Source: JBBRHQ01 sp963840235 (GTDB lineage: Bacteria; Actinomycetota; Thermoleophilia; Solirubrobacterales; 70-9). Taken from it: a DNA stretch of 64,000 nt. The first letter of the stretch is position 1. Each line of letters starts with the position of its first letter. Of this stretch, positions 24,841 to 36,408 are shown in pieces. The notes beneath the pieces are model-generated. The model was not told the DNA's origin, made no database searches, and was given only the letters and a program-made list of their open reading frames with translations. The stretch covers positions 248,001 through 312,000 of the forward strand of contig CAWIYC010000008.1 in NCBI GenBank assembly GCA_963840235.1, given 5' to 3'. Both the position numbers and the translations under genes were made by a program.

Positions 24841-25950
24841 GCTCTGCAGATACCTGTCGACCAGGTCGACCTCCTGAAGCCTCCTCAGGCCCTCGCGGAT
24901 GTCCTTGGCCCTGGTCGGGCCGACACCGTCGACGGCCTCGAGATCGGCGTCGGAGGCCGCCAGGACCTCCTCCAGCCCACCGAACTCGTGGATGATCTTC
25001 TGGACGACAAGCTTGGGGACGCGGGGGATGCGCCCGAGCACCCTGTAGCCGCGGGGTGCGACCGGGAAGTCGAGGGTGTTCATCTTGCGGTCGTAGCCGA
25101 GCAGCTCGGCGAGACGGCCGAAGTCGAGCACGTCCTGGTGGGGCAGATGGGCCAGCGACTGCAGCACGGTGGCGAGGTTCTCCTCGGAGTCCTCGACCGA
25201 GTAGTCGCGGACGAGGGCGGACTTGTCGGCGGCGACGCCGACCATCGTCTCCTCGAGCTGCATCTCGATCAGCCGGCCCTCGGTGCCGAGCTCGACGATG
25301 TAGCGCTCGACCTCGACCGCCATCCGGGTGACCAGCTCTGCCCGCTGAAGGACCGCGAGCACGTCGTAGAGCACTCCGCCGCCCTCGAACTCGAGCACGG
25401 TCAGTCGCGATGAGACACCGTCGAGCCGGGCCCGGTACTTATCCAGTGTCGCCAGGCCCTGGTTGGCCTTGGCCAGCACCGCGGGGATGTCCTGGAGGAT
25501 GTACTTGGTGCCCTCGACGTAGAGCGAGACGACGTCGCGGCGCTGCGAGACGGCGATCACCAGCGCCGTGGTCTGCTTGGAGACGCGCTCGGCGGTCCTG
25601 TGCCGGGTCCCGGTCTCGGTCGAGAGGATGGTCGGGTCCGGCATCAGCTGCACGTTCGCCCAGGCGATCCGGGTCGCCTCCGAGTTGAGCACGATCGCCC
25701 CGTCCATCTTCGCCACCTGGTAGAGCAGCGCCGGCGTGTAGTCGATGTCGAGCCTGATCCCGCCGGAGAACATGAACGAGATCTCCTCGCTGTCGCCGAC
25801 GACGACCAGTCCACCACTGCGGGCATGGACGATGTTGTCCATGCCCTCCCTCAGCGCCGTGCCCGGCGCAACCATGTCGAGCGCCCGCAACAGCCGAGGA
25901 TCCTGTCGTTCTGAAAGCTCATGAAGCTCATCCCCGGGGAGCGACGACAT
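24838..25950 (-). CDS. disA: DNA integrity scanning protein DisA (diadenylate cyclase)
   Basis: The 370-residue protein has the DAC domain with the DGA catalytic motif (YQVAKMDGAIVLNSEATRIA) and GTRHRTAERVSKQ. A central helical region follows, then a C-terminal helix-hairpin-helix DNA-binding domain (DLEAVDGVGPTRAKDIREG). It makes c-di-AMP and monitors DNA branches. It follows the radA-MFS pair. In B. subtilis radA and disA are adjacent; here an MFS gene lies between them. Confidence 0.96.
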   Translation of the reverse strand: MSSLPGDELHELSERQDPRLLRALDMVAPGTALREGMDNIVHARSGGLVVVGDSEEISFMFSGGIRLDIDYTPALLYQVAKMDGAIVLNSEATRIAWANVQLMPDPTILSTETGTRHRTAERVSKQTTALVIAVSQRRDVVSLYVEGTKYILQDIPAVLAKANQGLATLDKYRARLDGVSSRLTVLEFEGGGVLYDVLAVLQRAELVTRMAVEVERYIVELGTEGRLIEMQLEETMVGVAADKSALVRDYSVEDSEENLATVLQSLAHLPHQDVLDFGRLAELLGYDRKMNTLDFPVAPRGYRVLGRIPRVPKLVVQKIIHEFGGLEEVLAASDADLEAVDGVGPTRAKDIREGLRRLQEVDLVDRYLQS

Positions 25951-25993
25951 CGCGACGATGATGGCAAACCGCGTTTTTCGGTGCGCTGCGCCG

Positions 25994-26018
25994 AATCCCG
26001 TGTGGAGAGGACGGGATT
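25994..26018. other. Inverted repeat between MFS and disA
   Basis: AATCCCGT (25994-26001) pairs perfectly with ACGGGATT (26011-26018) around a 9-nt loop. A TTGACA-like hexamer reads on the minus strand at 26029-26024 without a good -10. It could be a terminator for the MFS gene or an operator for disA. Confidence 0.5.
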
Positions 26019-26025
26019 AGGTTTG

Positions 26026-27489
26026 TCAAGGAAGATGGAATTTGCGGTGATGTTGATGCAGTTCCGGACTCTCCTTGACGTGGGCCTGCTCAGGTGGCTC
26101 GGGATCGCGCACGTAGGCGTAGGTGAGGAGCGCTCCGACGGCGAGCAGACCGACCAGGACCCAGGTCGAGCCGGCGAGCGCGTCGGAGAAGGCGGCCGCC
26201 TTGCTGCTGCCGCCGTCGAGCCTGTCAGCCTCGAGCGAGGCGAAGACGGCGCCGCTGACGGCGAGGCCGACGGCGCCGGCGAGGACCCGGTCCATTGCCA
26301 GCACGCCTGAGGCGATCCCGGCCTTCTCGGCGGGCATCGCAGCCATCGCCGCGGTCGACATCGGCGCGTAGACGAGGCCGAGCGCGATCCCGAACAGCAG
26401 GTAGCCGGCCAGCTGCAGGACGTAGGGAGAGTCGACCTCGATCCTGGTGAGGACCGCGACTCCGGCGAGCCCGAAGAGCATCCCCGCCGTCATCAGCCTG
26501 CGGGCGCCGAAGCGGGCGATCAGGCGTCCCGACATCGGCGAGAAGAAGACCATCGGCAGGGTGATCGGGAGGATCAGCAGGCCGGCGGCGACGGCTGAGC
26601 GCCCCTGCACGTCCTGGAGGTACTGCGGTTGGTAGAACATCACCGTCCAGTAGGCGCCGACGAGGGCGAAGGCGGCAGCGCTGGCGCCGAAGTAGGGACC
26701 GTTGCGGAAGAGGGAGAAGTCGACGATCGGCTGCTCGACCCGGTGCTCTATCGCCCAGAAGCCGGCGAGGCAGAGGAGGCCGGCGCCGAGGAGGCCGAGA
26801 GTGGCCGGGGAGTCCCAGCCCCAGCTCTGAGACTCGACGATGGCGAGGACCGCGGCGACCATCCCCGCCGTCAGGGCGGCAAGACCGAAGAAGTCGATCT
26901 CGTGGCCGGCCCCGGGGTCGGTGGACTCGCGCGCGACCCTGGCCATGATCAGGAACCCGAGCGCCGCCACCGGCAGGTTGATCCAGAAGATCACCCGCCA
27001 GTCGAGCGAGACCAGGACGCCGCCGAGAAGCGGCCCGATCGCCAGGGCCAGCGCCGAGACGCCGGCCCAGATCCCCAGCGCCTTCGGCTGTTCGGAGCGG
27101 GGGAAGGCGTCGCAGACGATCGCCAGCGAGAGCGGCAGCATCGCCGCGGCGCCGATGCCCTGGACGACGCGGCCGGCGACCAGCACGGCCTCATCGCCCG
27201 CAGCGCCGGAGAGCGCCGAGCCGGCGGCGAAGGCGGCGGTGCCGGCGAGAAAGACCGCCTTGCGCCCGAACATGTCGCCGAGACGGCCGGCGGTGACGAC
27301 GAAGACCGAGATCACCAGCAGGTAGGCGTTCATCACCCATTGCAGCCCGGTCGAGGTGGCGCCGATGTCGTGCTTGATCGAGGACAGCGCCAGCGCAACC
27401 ACGGTCGAGTCGAGCATCAGCAGGAAGAGGCCGAAGCAGGCGCCGGCCAGGGTCCACCACGGCCGGCTCTGCTCGCTGACCCTGAGCAT
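26026..27489 (-). CDS. DHA2-type MFS transporter (EmrB/QacA family)
   Basis: The 487-residue protein has about 14 hydrophobic helices. The family motifs include LDSTVVALALSSIKHDIGAT, WVMNAYLLVISVFVVTAGRL and GRKAVFLAGTAAFAAGSALS. The DHA2 family exports drugs, dyes or metabolites by proton antiport. Nothing in the neighbourhood identifies the substrate. It is inserted between radA and disA, 6 nt after radA, and so is probably co-transcribed with radA. Confidence 0.88.
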   Translation of the reverse strand: MLRVSEQSRPWWTLAGACFGLFLLMLDSTVVALALSSIKHDIGATSTGLQWVMNAYLLVISVFVVTAGRLGDMFGRKAVFLAGTAAFAAGSALSGAAGDEAVLVAGRVVQGIGAAAMLPLSLAIVCDAFPRSEQPKALGIWAGVSALALAIGPLLGGVLVSLDWRVIFWINLPVAALGFLIMARVARESTDPGAGHEIDFFGLAALTAGMVAAVLAIVESQSWGWDSPATLGLLGAGLLCLAGFWAIEHRVEQPIVDFSLFRNGPYFGASAAAFALVGAYWTVMFYQPQYLQDVQGRSAVAAGLLILPITLPMVFFSPMSGRLIARFGARRLMTAGMLFGLAGVAVLTRIEVDSPYVLQLAGYLLFGIALGLVYAPMSTAAMAAMPAEKAGIASGVLAMDRVLAGAVGLAVSGAVFASLEADRLDGGSSKAAAFSDALAGSTWVLVGLLAVGALLTYAYVRDPEPPEQAHVKESPELHQHHRKFHLP

Positions 27490-27495
27490 CGCCCC

Positions 27496-28926
27496 TCAGG
27501 CGGCCCGGCGCAGGTCGGTGCCCGGCCCGGCTTCGCCTCCCTGCCCAGCGGGCCCCGACATCCCCGCGCGAAGCGCCGTGCGCAGGTCGGGCCGGCCGTC
27601 GAGCCCCTCGATCCGCTCCGCCGCCCGCGGCCCGATCACGGGCCCGAGGCCGAACTTGGCGGCCTCGGCCACCCGGCGGTCGGGGTGGCCGACATAGCGC
27701 AGTTCACCGGTCAGGCCGAGCTCGCCGAAGGCCGCCAGGGGCTTGCCCCCCTCGCCCAGGAGCGAGGATCCGCGCTGAGCCGAGGCGACCGCCATCGCCA
27801 CCGCGAGGTCGGCGCCGGGCTCGTCCACCCGCACCCCGCCGGCGACGTTGACGAAGACGTCGGCCCCCGAGAGCGGCAGCCGGGCGTGGCGGGAGAGGAC
27901 GGCGAGGACGAGGCTGAGCCGGTTGCGGTCGATGCCGTTGGCCACCCGACGCGGCGACTCGAGCTCGCTCGGCGCGACCAGCGCCTGGACCTCGACCAGC
28001 ACCGGCCGCGAGCCCTCCATCGCCGGCAGCACGACCGAGCCCGGAGCGCGGGTGGCGTCCTCGACGAACCGCGCCGAGGGGTCGGCGACCTCGCTCAGCC
28101 CGCCCGAGCGCATCTCGAACACCCCGACCTCGCTGGTCGCTCCGAAGCGGTTCTTCAGCGCCCGCAGGGTTCGGTATGTGCGCTCGCGCTCGCCCTCGAA
28201 CTGCAATACGCAGTCCACCAGGTGCTCGAGGACGCGGGGGCCGGCCAGGCTCCCCTCCTTGGTCACGTGCCCGACCAGGATCAGGGCGATGCCGGCGCGC
28301 TTGGCCACCTCGGCCAGCGCCGTCGCCGACTCGCGCACCTGGCCGACCGAGCCCGGTGCCCCGTTCATCTCGGGGCAGTGGAGCGTCTGGATCGAGTCGA
28401 TCACGCAGACCCCCGGACCCTCCGCCTCGAGCGTCGCCAGCACCGGCTCCAGCGAGGTCTCGGCCAGGGCCGGGACCCGCAGTGCCGCCTCACCGAGGCG
28501 CTCGGCGCGCAGCCGAACCTGCGCCGTCGACTCCTCGCCCGAGACGTAGAGCGTCTCCACGCCTGAGCCGGCGAGGTTGGCGAGGGCCATCCCGGTCAGG
28601 GTGCTCTTGCCGATTCCCGGCGAGCCGCCGAGAAGCACCAAGGACCCCGGGACGAGGCCGCCGCCGAGGACCCGGTCGAGCTCGCCGATGCCGGTCTTCA
28701 GGCGGGCGGTCTCGGGGGCCTCGACCTCCCCCAGCGGCACCGGCCGCGAAGCCGGGCCCGCGCCGCCGCCGCGGTGGCGCCGGGCCCCGCCGCCGGCCCG
28801 CCCCCCGGGCGCCGGGCGCGCCTCGACCAGGGTGTTCCACTCCGAGCAGCCCGCGCAGCGCCCCGACCAGGTGAGCGAGACGTGTCCGCACTCCTGACAG
28901 CTGTAGCGGGGTTCGGAGCGAGCCAT
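27496..28926 (-). CDS. radA: DNA repair protein RadA
   Basis: The 476-residue protein starts with a C4 zinc finger (CQECGHVSLTWSGRCAGCSE). The RecA-like ATPase domain has Walker A GGSPGIGKSTL, and the RadA-specific KNRFG motif (LKNRFGATSEVGVFEM) follows. The C-terminal Lon-like domain ends near GPVIGPRAAERIEGL. RadA drives branch migration in recombination and helps replication fork processing. The gap to the next minus-strand gene is 6 nt, so an operon is likely. The sequence between 28927 and 29084 contains an HxlR remnant. Confidence 0.96.
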   Translation of the reverse strand: MARSEPRYSCQECGHVSLTWSGRCAGCSEWNTLVEARPAPGGRAGGGARRHRGGGAGPASRPVPLGEVEAPETARLKTGIGELDRVLGGGLVPGSLVLLGGSPGIGKSTLTGMALANLAGSGVETLYVSGEESTAQVRLRAERLGEAALRVPALAETSLEPVLATLEAEGPGVCVIDSIQTLHCPEMNGAPGSVGQVRESATALAEVAKRAGIALILVGHVTKEGSLAGPRVLEHLVDCVLQFEGERERTYRTLRALKNRFGATSEVGVFEMRSGGLSEVADPSARFVEDATRAPGSVVLPAMEGSRPVLVEVQALVAPSELESPRRVANGIDRNRLSLVLAVLSRHARLPLSGADVFVNVAGGVRVDEPGADLAVAMAVASAQRGSSLLGEGGKPLAAFGELGLTGELRYVGHPDRRVAEAAKFGLGPVIGPRAAERIEGLDGRPDLRTALRAGMSGPAGQGGEAGPGTDLRRAA

Positions 28927-28967
28927 CCCCTCACCCTAAGCCGACCCCCCGACGCCTTCGCCCCGCC

Positions 28968-29012
28968 AAACTGCTGGGCGAGCGCTGGACGATGCTGATC
29001 CTGCGCGCTCTG
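28968..29012 (+). pseudogene. Remnant of an HxlR (DUF24) family regulator
   Basis: The plus strand reads KLLGERWTMLILRAL over 45 bp, the most conserved stretch of HxlR-type winged-helix regulators. It is flanked by proline- and arginine-rich sequence on one side and loses similarity after LPLAPAPAR. There is no start-to-stop gene, so it is a short remnant or a chance match within a 158-bp divergent spacer. Confidence 0.5.
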
Positions 29013-29084
29013 CCTCTCGCTCCGGCGCCGGCTCGAGCTGAAGCTCCCACGCCGGGAGCGAAGTCGCGCTACGGTTGGTGCGCG

Positions 29085-30368
29085 ATGGAGAGACAGCGGG
29101 GGACAGTCCTTCTCGTCCTATTCCTGTTCCTGGCCCTGGCCGCAACCGCCTGGGGGGCCGCGGGGAGCCGGGATAAGACCTTCGGCAAGAGCGGCTTCGT
29201 CGTGCTCGACGAGCCGACGGGGACCAACGAGTTCTTCGGCGACGTGCTGGTGCTGAAGAGCGGCAAGATCCTCGCCGGCGGCGGCATCGGCGGGTCCAAG
29301 GGCTTCCTCCTCGGCCGGTTTATGGCCAACGGCCGGCCCGATGGGAGCTTCGGACCGCGCGGGCTCAGGGCTCAGCGGCAGAACGGCGCGGCGAACAGGC
29401 CGCGGAGCATCGCCGGGCTCGACTTCGACTCCCGTGGGCGGATCGTCGCCGCCGGCCTCGCCTCGGGGCCCGGCCCCGGATTCGACGCCTTCGGCTTCGC
29501 CCGCTACCTGCCGAACGGCGCCCGCGACACCAGCTTCGGCGACGGGGGGATCAAGGTCGTCCAACCGGCCCCCTTCGGCGACGCCTTCGACGTGGCGGCG
29601 GCGCCGGGCGACAAGGTCCTCGCCGCCGGACAGGCGAACGGGAACCAGACCGCGGTGGTCAGGCTGACCGCCGCCGGAGAGCCCGACAATGCCTTCGGCC
29701 CGGGCGGGGTCAGGACGTTCAACGTCCCCGGCAGCTCCTCCGACCAGGCCGACGCGGTCTACCCCCTCGGCAACGGCTCGCTCCTGGTTGGCGGCTTCTC
29801 CGAGTTCGGAGGCTTCGTCGCAAAGCTAGGTACCGGCGGGCTGCCGGTGGCGGGGTTCGGAAGCGGCGGCTTCAGCGTTCACGACTTCGGCGAGGACACC
29901 AGCCCCAGCGGCGAGGTATTCGACATCGCCCTGGCAAAGGGCGGCAAGATCCTTCTCACCGGCGACGCCGAGACCGGACCCGGGGGCGGGCGGGAGCTGT
30001 TCGCCGCCCGGCTGAAGCCGAACGGGGAGCTGGACCCGGGCTTCGCCTCTGGCGGCATCCTCCGGCTCGACCCGACCAACCTCGGCGACAGCGGTTTCGC
30101 GCTCGCCAAGCAGCGCGACGGGAAGATCGTGATCGCGGGCATCCGCGCCCGCAATACCTGGCTGCTGCGGCTGACCGCAGCCGGCAAGCTCGACCGCAGC
30201 TTCGGAAGCAACGGCCAGCGGGTCGCCAGCGCGGTGCCGGCCGATGACGGCGCCGGCGGCCTCGCGCTCGACGCGAAGGGCAGATCGGTGATCGCCGGCG
30301 AAGCAGTTGGGACGAGCGGGGGGCAGCTACTCCTCGGTCGGTTCCTCGGCGATCCGCGGCGCCACTGA
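29085..30368 (+). CDS. Secreted delta-60 repeat protein
   Basis: The 427-residue product has a signal peptide (VLLVLFLFLALAATAWGAAG) and about six delta-60 repeats of the type DGKIVIAGIRARNTWLLRLT and AAGKLDRSFGSNGQRV. Delta-60 repeats form a beta-propeller-like exported fold, with no known enzyme activity. ATG at 29085 is preferred over an in-frame ATG at 28992, which would precede the signal peptide with a non-signal stretch. It is divergent from radA and lies in an insert region of the backbone. Confidence 0.82.
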   Translation: MERQRGTVLLVLFLFLALAATAWGAAGSRDKTFGKSGFVVLDEPTGTNEFFGDVLVLKSGKILAGGGIGGSKGFLLGRFMANGRPDGSFGPRGLRAQRQNGAANRPRSIAGLDFDSRGRIVAAGLASGPGPGFDAFGFARYLPNGARDTSFGDGGIKVVQPAPFGDAFDVAAAPGDKVLAAGQANGNQTAVVRLTAAGEPDNAFGPGGVRTFNVPGSSSDQADAVYPLGNGSLLVGGFSEFGGFVAKLGTGGLPVAGFGSGGFSVHDFGEDTSPSGEVFDIALAKGGKILLTGDAETGPGGGRELFAARLKPNGELDPGFASGGILRLDPTNLGDSGFALAKQRDGKIVIAGIRARNTWLLRLTAAGKLDRSFGSNGQRVASAVPADDGAGGLALDAKGRSVIAGEAVGTSGGQLLLGRFLGDPRRH

Positions 30369-30393
30369 GCGGCGCCAGCGATCCGCGGCGCCA
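30349..30393 (+). repeat. 16-bp direct repeat flanking a stop codon
   Basis: GCGATCCGCGGCGCCA occurs at 30349-30364 and 30378-30393. The stop of the delta-60 gene (30366-30368) lies between the copies. Confidence 0.8.
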
Positions 30394-30418
30394 GCAGACG
30401 AAGGGCGGGCCCGGACGC

Positions 30419-31558
30419 TCAGGCGGCCTGCGAGGCGGTCAGGTCGGCGGCCGGGTCTATGCCCCAGCGCCGCCCCGCCTCGGCCAGCTCGTCGCTGAGC
30501 GCCCAGCGGTCGGCGAGGTCATCTCCCTCGTGCTCGGGACTCGCCCCCTTCAGCGCCATGCAGCCCGTGTTGTCGCCGATCGCCCGGATCCGGGCGATCT
30601 CCTCGGCGTCCAGCCGCAACTCGCCCGGCAGCGCCGCCAGCTCAACCCGCTTCTCCTCGATCGGCCGCGCTTCGGGACCTGCCTCCTGGATCAGCGTCGG
30701 CACGACGCAGGCGACTGCGTCGTGGGCGAGGTTCCACTGGCAGGCGAGCTGGATCGGAGTCAGTCCGGCACTCTCGGCGAGCGGCAGCATCCGCTCCAGC
30801 TTCTCCAGGCCCGCCTCGATCCAGCCCTCGGGCCGGAAAGCGCGGTGGTCGCTCCTCGGCAGCTCCATCCCCGCTCGCAGGTCGCCCCAGAAGAGCCCGC
30901 CGTAGTCGACCACGCGGGTGATCACCTCGACGCGGTTCTGGGCGGCGGCATCGAGGCAGAGCTCGCCCGGCCACGGCTCCAGCGGGTTGAGGATGATCAT
31001 CGCCCAGTCGATCCGCTCGCCGAAGCGCTCGAGGCAGGAGATGATGTCGAGGGTGAAGCCGTTGGCCGGACCCGGCGCGACCCCGATCATCCGCGTCAGG
31101 CCCGCCTCTCGCAGGGCCGCCATCCCGTCCCAGACGACCTCGCTGCTGTAGCCGATGCGGTCGGGGTTGTGGAGCATCAGCAGGTCGAAGCAATCGACGC
31201 CGAGCCGCTCCAGGCTGCGCTCGGTCGCCATCCGCAGGTAACCGGCGTACTCGCCGGGTCCCCGCAGACGAGGGTCGGTGAAGCGCGGAAAGCCGCGGGG
31301 GCCGTCGCGCTCGCCCTCGTAGAAGTCGTGGCCGACCGCGCCGGCGAGGCAGTAATCCTCGCGGGAAGCCCCGGCGAGGGCCTGGCCGAGCATGCTGTCG
31401 GCCCCGCCCTGCCCGTAGACGTCGGCGCTGATCACGGTGTCGATGCCGGCGCCCGGCCGCAGCAGGCCCACCAGCCGCTCCACGGCGATCTCCTCGCCGA
31501 AGTGCATGAAGCGGCCGCCGCTCCAGGTCCCGATCGCGCTCGTGCCGGGGCTAGTCAT
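30419..31558 (-). CDS. Aldo/keto reductase family protein
   Basis: The 379-residue protein has an aldo-keto reductase barrel. The active-site region is SADVYGQGGADSMLGQAL with the catalytic tyrosine, and DCFDLLMLHNPDRI carries the catalytic histidine. A cofactor-site-like ACQWNLAHDAVACVVPT region follows, and the last part is a long C-terminal extension ending in helical sequence. Substrate and cofactor are unknown. It is convergent with the delta-60 gene and independent of its neighbours. Confidence 0.8.
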   Translation of the reverse strand: MTSPGTSAIGTWSGGRFMHFGEEIAVERLVGLLRPGAGIDTVISADVYGQGGADSMLGQALAGASREDYCLAGAVGHDFYEGERDGPRGFPRFTDPRLRGPGEYAGYLRMATERSLERLGVDCFDLLMLHNPDRIGYSSEVVWDGMAALREAGLTRMIGVAPGPANGFTLDIISCLERFGERIDWAMIILNPLEPWPGELCLDAAAQNRVEVITRVVDYGGLFWGDLRAGMELPRSDHRAFRPEGWIEAGLEKLERMLPLAESAGLTPIQLACQWNLAHDAVACVVPTLIQEAGPEARPIEEKRVELAALPGELRLDAEEIARIRAIGDNTGCMALKGASPEHEGDDLADRWALSDELAEAGRRWGIDPAADLTASQAA

Positions 31559-31612
31559 CGCGCAAACGGTAGCGATGGCCCCGATGCTCGGGCCAGACGG
31601 GCCGACGAGCCC

Positions 31613-32365
31613 TCAGCCGATGCCGATGTACCAGGCGCCGAACATCAGCCCGAAGACGCCAAACGCCGGGATCAGGACCGTGCGGAACAGCGGATCGACG
31701 ACTCGCCTGGTCAGCAACCAGGCGAACCCGGTCGTGCAGATCGTCATCGAGAGGACCGACATCGGCGCGAAGACGGCCAGCGCCGCCGCCGCTTCCAGCT
31801 TCGACGGCAGCGCCGCGATCAGCAGCAGGACGACGGCGCCGGTGCCGGCGAGGCCGTGCAGGAGGCCGATCCCCAGGGCCTGCTGCGGTGTCCGCAACTG
31901 GCGGTGGCGATGGCCTGAATCGGCCCCCTTATAGAGGTGGCGATGACGGCCCGACTCGGCGCCGGGCCGGTGGCCGTGCAGCCCCGAGCGGTAGTCCCCG
32001 CGGACCCACTTGACCACGATCCGCAACGCCAGCAGCAGGATCACTCCCCCGACCGCCGTCTCCGCCCCCTTCTCGAGCCACGCCGGCAGCGAGGACTTGA
32101 GCAGGATCAGCGGAATCCCGAGCAGCAGCAGCGCGGTCGCGTGGCCCGTCCCCCACCATGCCCCGAGTCGCGCCGCTCCGCGCACGTCGCCTCCATCCGC
32201 AGCGACAAGCGAGGTGACGGCCACGAGGTGGTCGGGGTCGGAGGCGTGACGCAGGCCCAGCGCGAGCGCGACCAGCATCGCGACCAGGAAGGAAGCACCT
32301 GCGAGAAGGCCCTCCAGCGAGGCGTCGAGCCGCTCGACCGGGGTGAAGAGGAATTGGAAGTCCAT
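31613..32365 (-). CDS. NiCoT-like nickel/cobalt transporter
   Basis: From ATG at 32365 the protein has 250 residues with about six membrane helices. The signature GLRHASDPDHLVAVTS carries the HX4DH motif of nickel/cobalt transporters. A histidine-rich loop follows (HGHRPGAESGRHRHLYKGAD, then SGHRHRQ). Homologues import nickel or cobalt for metalloenzymes. No urease or hydrogenase genes are nearby. A longer reading would begin with a non-conserved N-terminus, so 32365 is preferred. I see no riboswitch upstream. Confidence 0.8.
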   Translation of the reverse strand: MDFQFLFTPVERLDASLEGLLAGASFLVAMLVALALGLRHASDPDHLVAVTSLVAADGGDVRGAARLGAWWGTGHATALLLLGIPLILLKSSLPAWLEKGAETAVGGVILLLALRIVVKWVRGDYRSGLHGHRPGAESGRHRHLYKGADSGHRHRQLRTPQQALGIGLLHGLAGTGAVVLLLIAALPSKLEAAAALAVFAPMSVLSMTICTTGFAWLLTRRVVDPLFRTVLIPAFGVFGLMFGAWYIGIG

Positions 32366-32572
32366 CAGCCGACCCCCCGACGCAGTCGGGGCAGACCCCG
32401 ACCATAGGGAAGTGGGCGAACCGGACCTCGTACCCAAGACTCTCCCGGACCTCGTCCGGACCCGAACCGGAGCTGCGGTATGCCCGTCACTTCGCCGGCA
32501 CCCCGGGATCAGATCATTAAAGTTCCTGCAAATCGGGACTATTGCGAGGGCCTGGCTAATGCGAACGATTCG

Positions 32573-32584
32573 CGCTGATCAGCG
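32573..32584. repeat. 12-bp perfect palindrome next to a second inverted repeat
   Basis: CGCTGATCAGCG is a perfect palindrome and overlaps GCGAA-CGA-TTCGC (32561-32573). Both lie at the 3' end of the subtilase remnant, between clpC and the nickel transporter gene. Confidence 0.6.
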
Positions 32585-32826
32585 GTGGAGAAGCTTGGCC
32601 CGCAAGGCCTTGACGGCGCCGAGTGCGTCGGCGATCCCGCCGGAGACCGACTTTCCCTTCCAGGCGGACGAGGAACGCGCGCCGGCAATGATCGCGCGCC
32701 TCACCTCGGCCGGCGAGGCCCGGGAGCCATCCCGAAGAGGATCGTGGCCAGGCCGGCGGCGGTCGGGGAGGCCCAGCTCGTCGCAGGTTCCCTCAACGCC
32801 ACACCACGGGCCGACGGGACGGGCGA
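32579..32826 (-). pseudogene. C-terminal remnant of an S8 (subtilase) peptidase with a frameshift
   Basis: The minus strand reads TSWASPTAAGLATILFGMAP, the catalytic-serine region of subtilases, in one frame. After a one-base shift it continues as SPAEVRRAIIAGARSSSAWK, then VSGGIADALGAVKALRAKLL and HR before a TGA at 32581-32579. This is the expected C-terminal end of an S8 peptidase, without the N-terminal catalytic residues, which would have lain at higher coordinates where clpC now ends. It is therefore a decayed gene fragment. Confidence 0.7.
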
Positions 32827-35442
<2,616 letters not shown>

Positions 35443-35797
35443 GGTTTCCCTTTAGCTAAACAATGCTTTCCGCTGTTTGTATCGGCTGGTTGGTGGCTGG
35501 GTTCTTAACGGTTGGGTCGGAAGGTGCGAAACGGTTCGGACGGACGGCACAGCGCCGGCGGTCTATCCAAGCTATTCGGCTGAAGTGCGCCGATGGATCT
35601 GACCTCCGGTCTGTTGTGGGGGACGCCCGAGGGGCCAGTATAGCCGGGGCCAGGCTCGGGCAATGCGCTCTGAAACGACCCGGCTGGCGTCATCCGCGAC
35701 GCCTGATCCGGGCCCAGAAGTAACGGACGGCGGGGGGAGTTTCTTCGCCATGCGACGGAAACCCGCCAGGTCCGCGCGCCGGGAGTAGGATCCGGCC
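35443..35797. other. 355-bp divergent intergenic region upstream of clpC
   Basis: This spacer separates clpC (minus) from a secreted-protein gene (plus). It is less GC-rich than the flanking genes near clpC. I see no gene, tRNA, CIRCE, HAIR or clear ClgR-type repeat. It presumably holds the promoters of both genes. Confidence 0.6.
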
Positions 35798-36394
35798 ATG
35801 CGCAGGGGGATCGTCTTGTCCGCACTCGCTGCTGCCGCGATCGTCGCCGTCTGCGCCGCTGGGGCCGGCGCCGCCACTCCGCCCGGCAACTTCAAGCGCC
35901 ACGAGAACCGCTACTGGACCTGGTACGCGCCGAAGGGATGGGGGGCCGCGTTCGGCGCCAACGACATCTACATCTCCTCGCCCACCGGCACCCTCTTCCT
36001 CCACTACGGCGCCGGCGGCGCACCCTGCTCCTACCCGCCCCACTACACCACGATCAACGGCTTCTTCTCGGTTGTCCGCAACAGCTATCTGCAGAACACC
36101 AACAGGAACTTCGACTTCTACTCGCACCCGCTGCAGACCGCCCGCTTCACCAACGTCGGTCAGACCAGGCAGATCCGCAACGGCTACTTCCGCCAGACCT
36201 CGCGCTTCCAGGGCAGGCGGCCCAGCGGCCGGCAGATCCAGGGCGAGATGGTCCTCGACTTCTTCGCCGTCGACCCCTTCAGCAACGTCTGCGGCGAGCG
36301 CCAGCAGGTGCGCTCGGCGCCCGCCAACGGAATCGCCCAGTCGGTGAGGCTTCTGCGGATCGTCCAGAGCGTGATCTTCGGACCAAAGCGATGA
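35798..36394 (+). CDS. Secreted protein of unknown function, first of a tandem pair
   Basis: The 198-residue product has a signal peptide (LSALAAAAIVAVCAAGAGAA) followed by a domain that contains KRHENRYWTWYAPKGWGAAF, GFFSVVRNSYLQNTNRNFDF and VCGERQQVRSAPANGIAQSV. It is related to the next gene: the RYWTWYAPKGWGAAFGAN motif matches HFWSWAGPRNWNAAYGKN. Two cysteines may form a disulphide. No family is recognised. A GGAGTAGGA lies upstream of the ATG. Confidence 0.7.
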   Translation: MRRGIVLSALAAAAIVAVCAAGAGAATPPGNFKRHENRYWTWYAPKGWGAAFGANDIYISSPTGTLFLHYGAGGAPCSYPPHYTTINGFFSVVRNSYLQNTNRNFDFYSHPLQTARFTNVGQTRQIRNGYFRQTSRFQGRRPSGRQIQGEMVLDFFAVDPFSNVCGERQQVRSAPANGIAQSVRLLRIVQSVIFGPKR

Positions 36395-36408
36395 GGAGAA
36401 AGAAACGA

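Noticed and set aside
32366..32578. Search for a cobalamin or nickel riboswitch upstream of the NiCoT gene
   Set aside because: No conserved core or stem set for either class is visible.
35443..35797. CIRCE, HAIR or ClgR operator upstream of clpC
   Set aside because: No inverted repeat of the known consensus is present.
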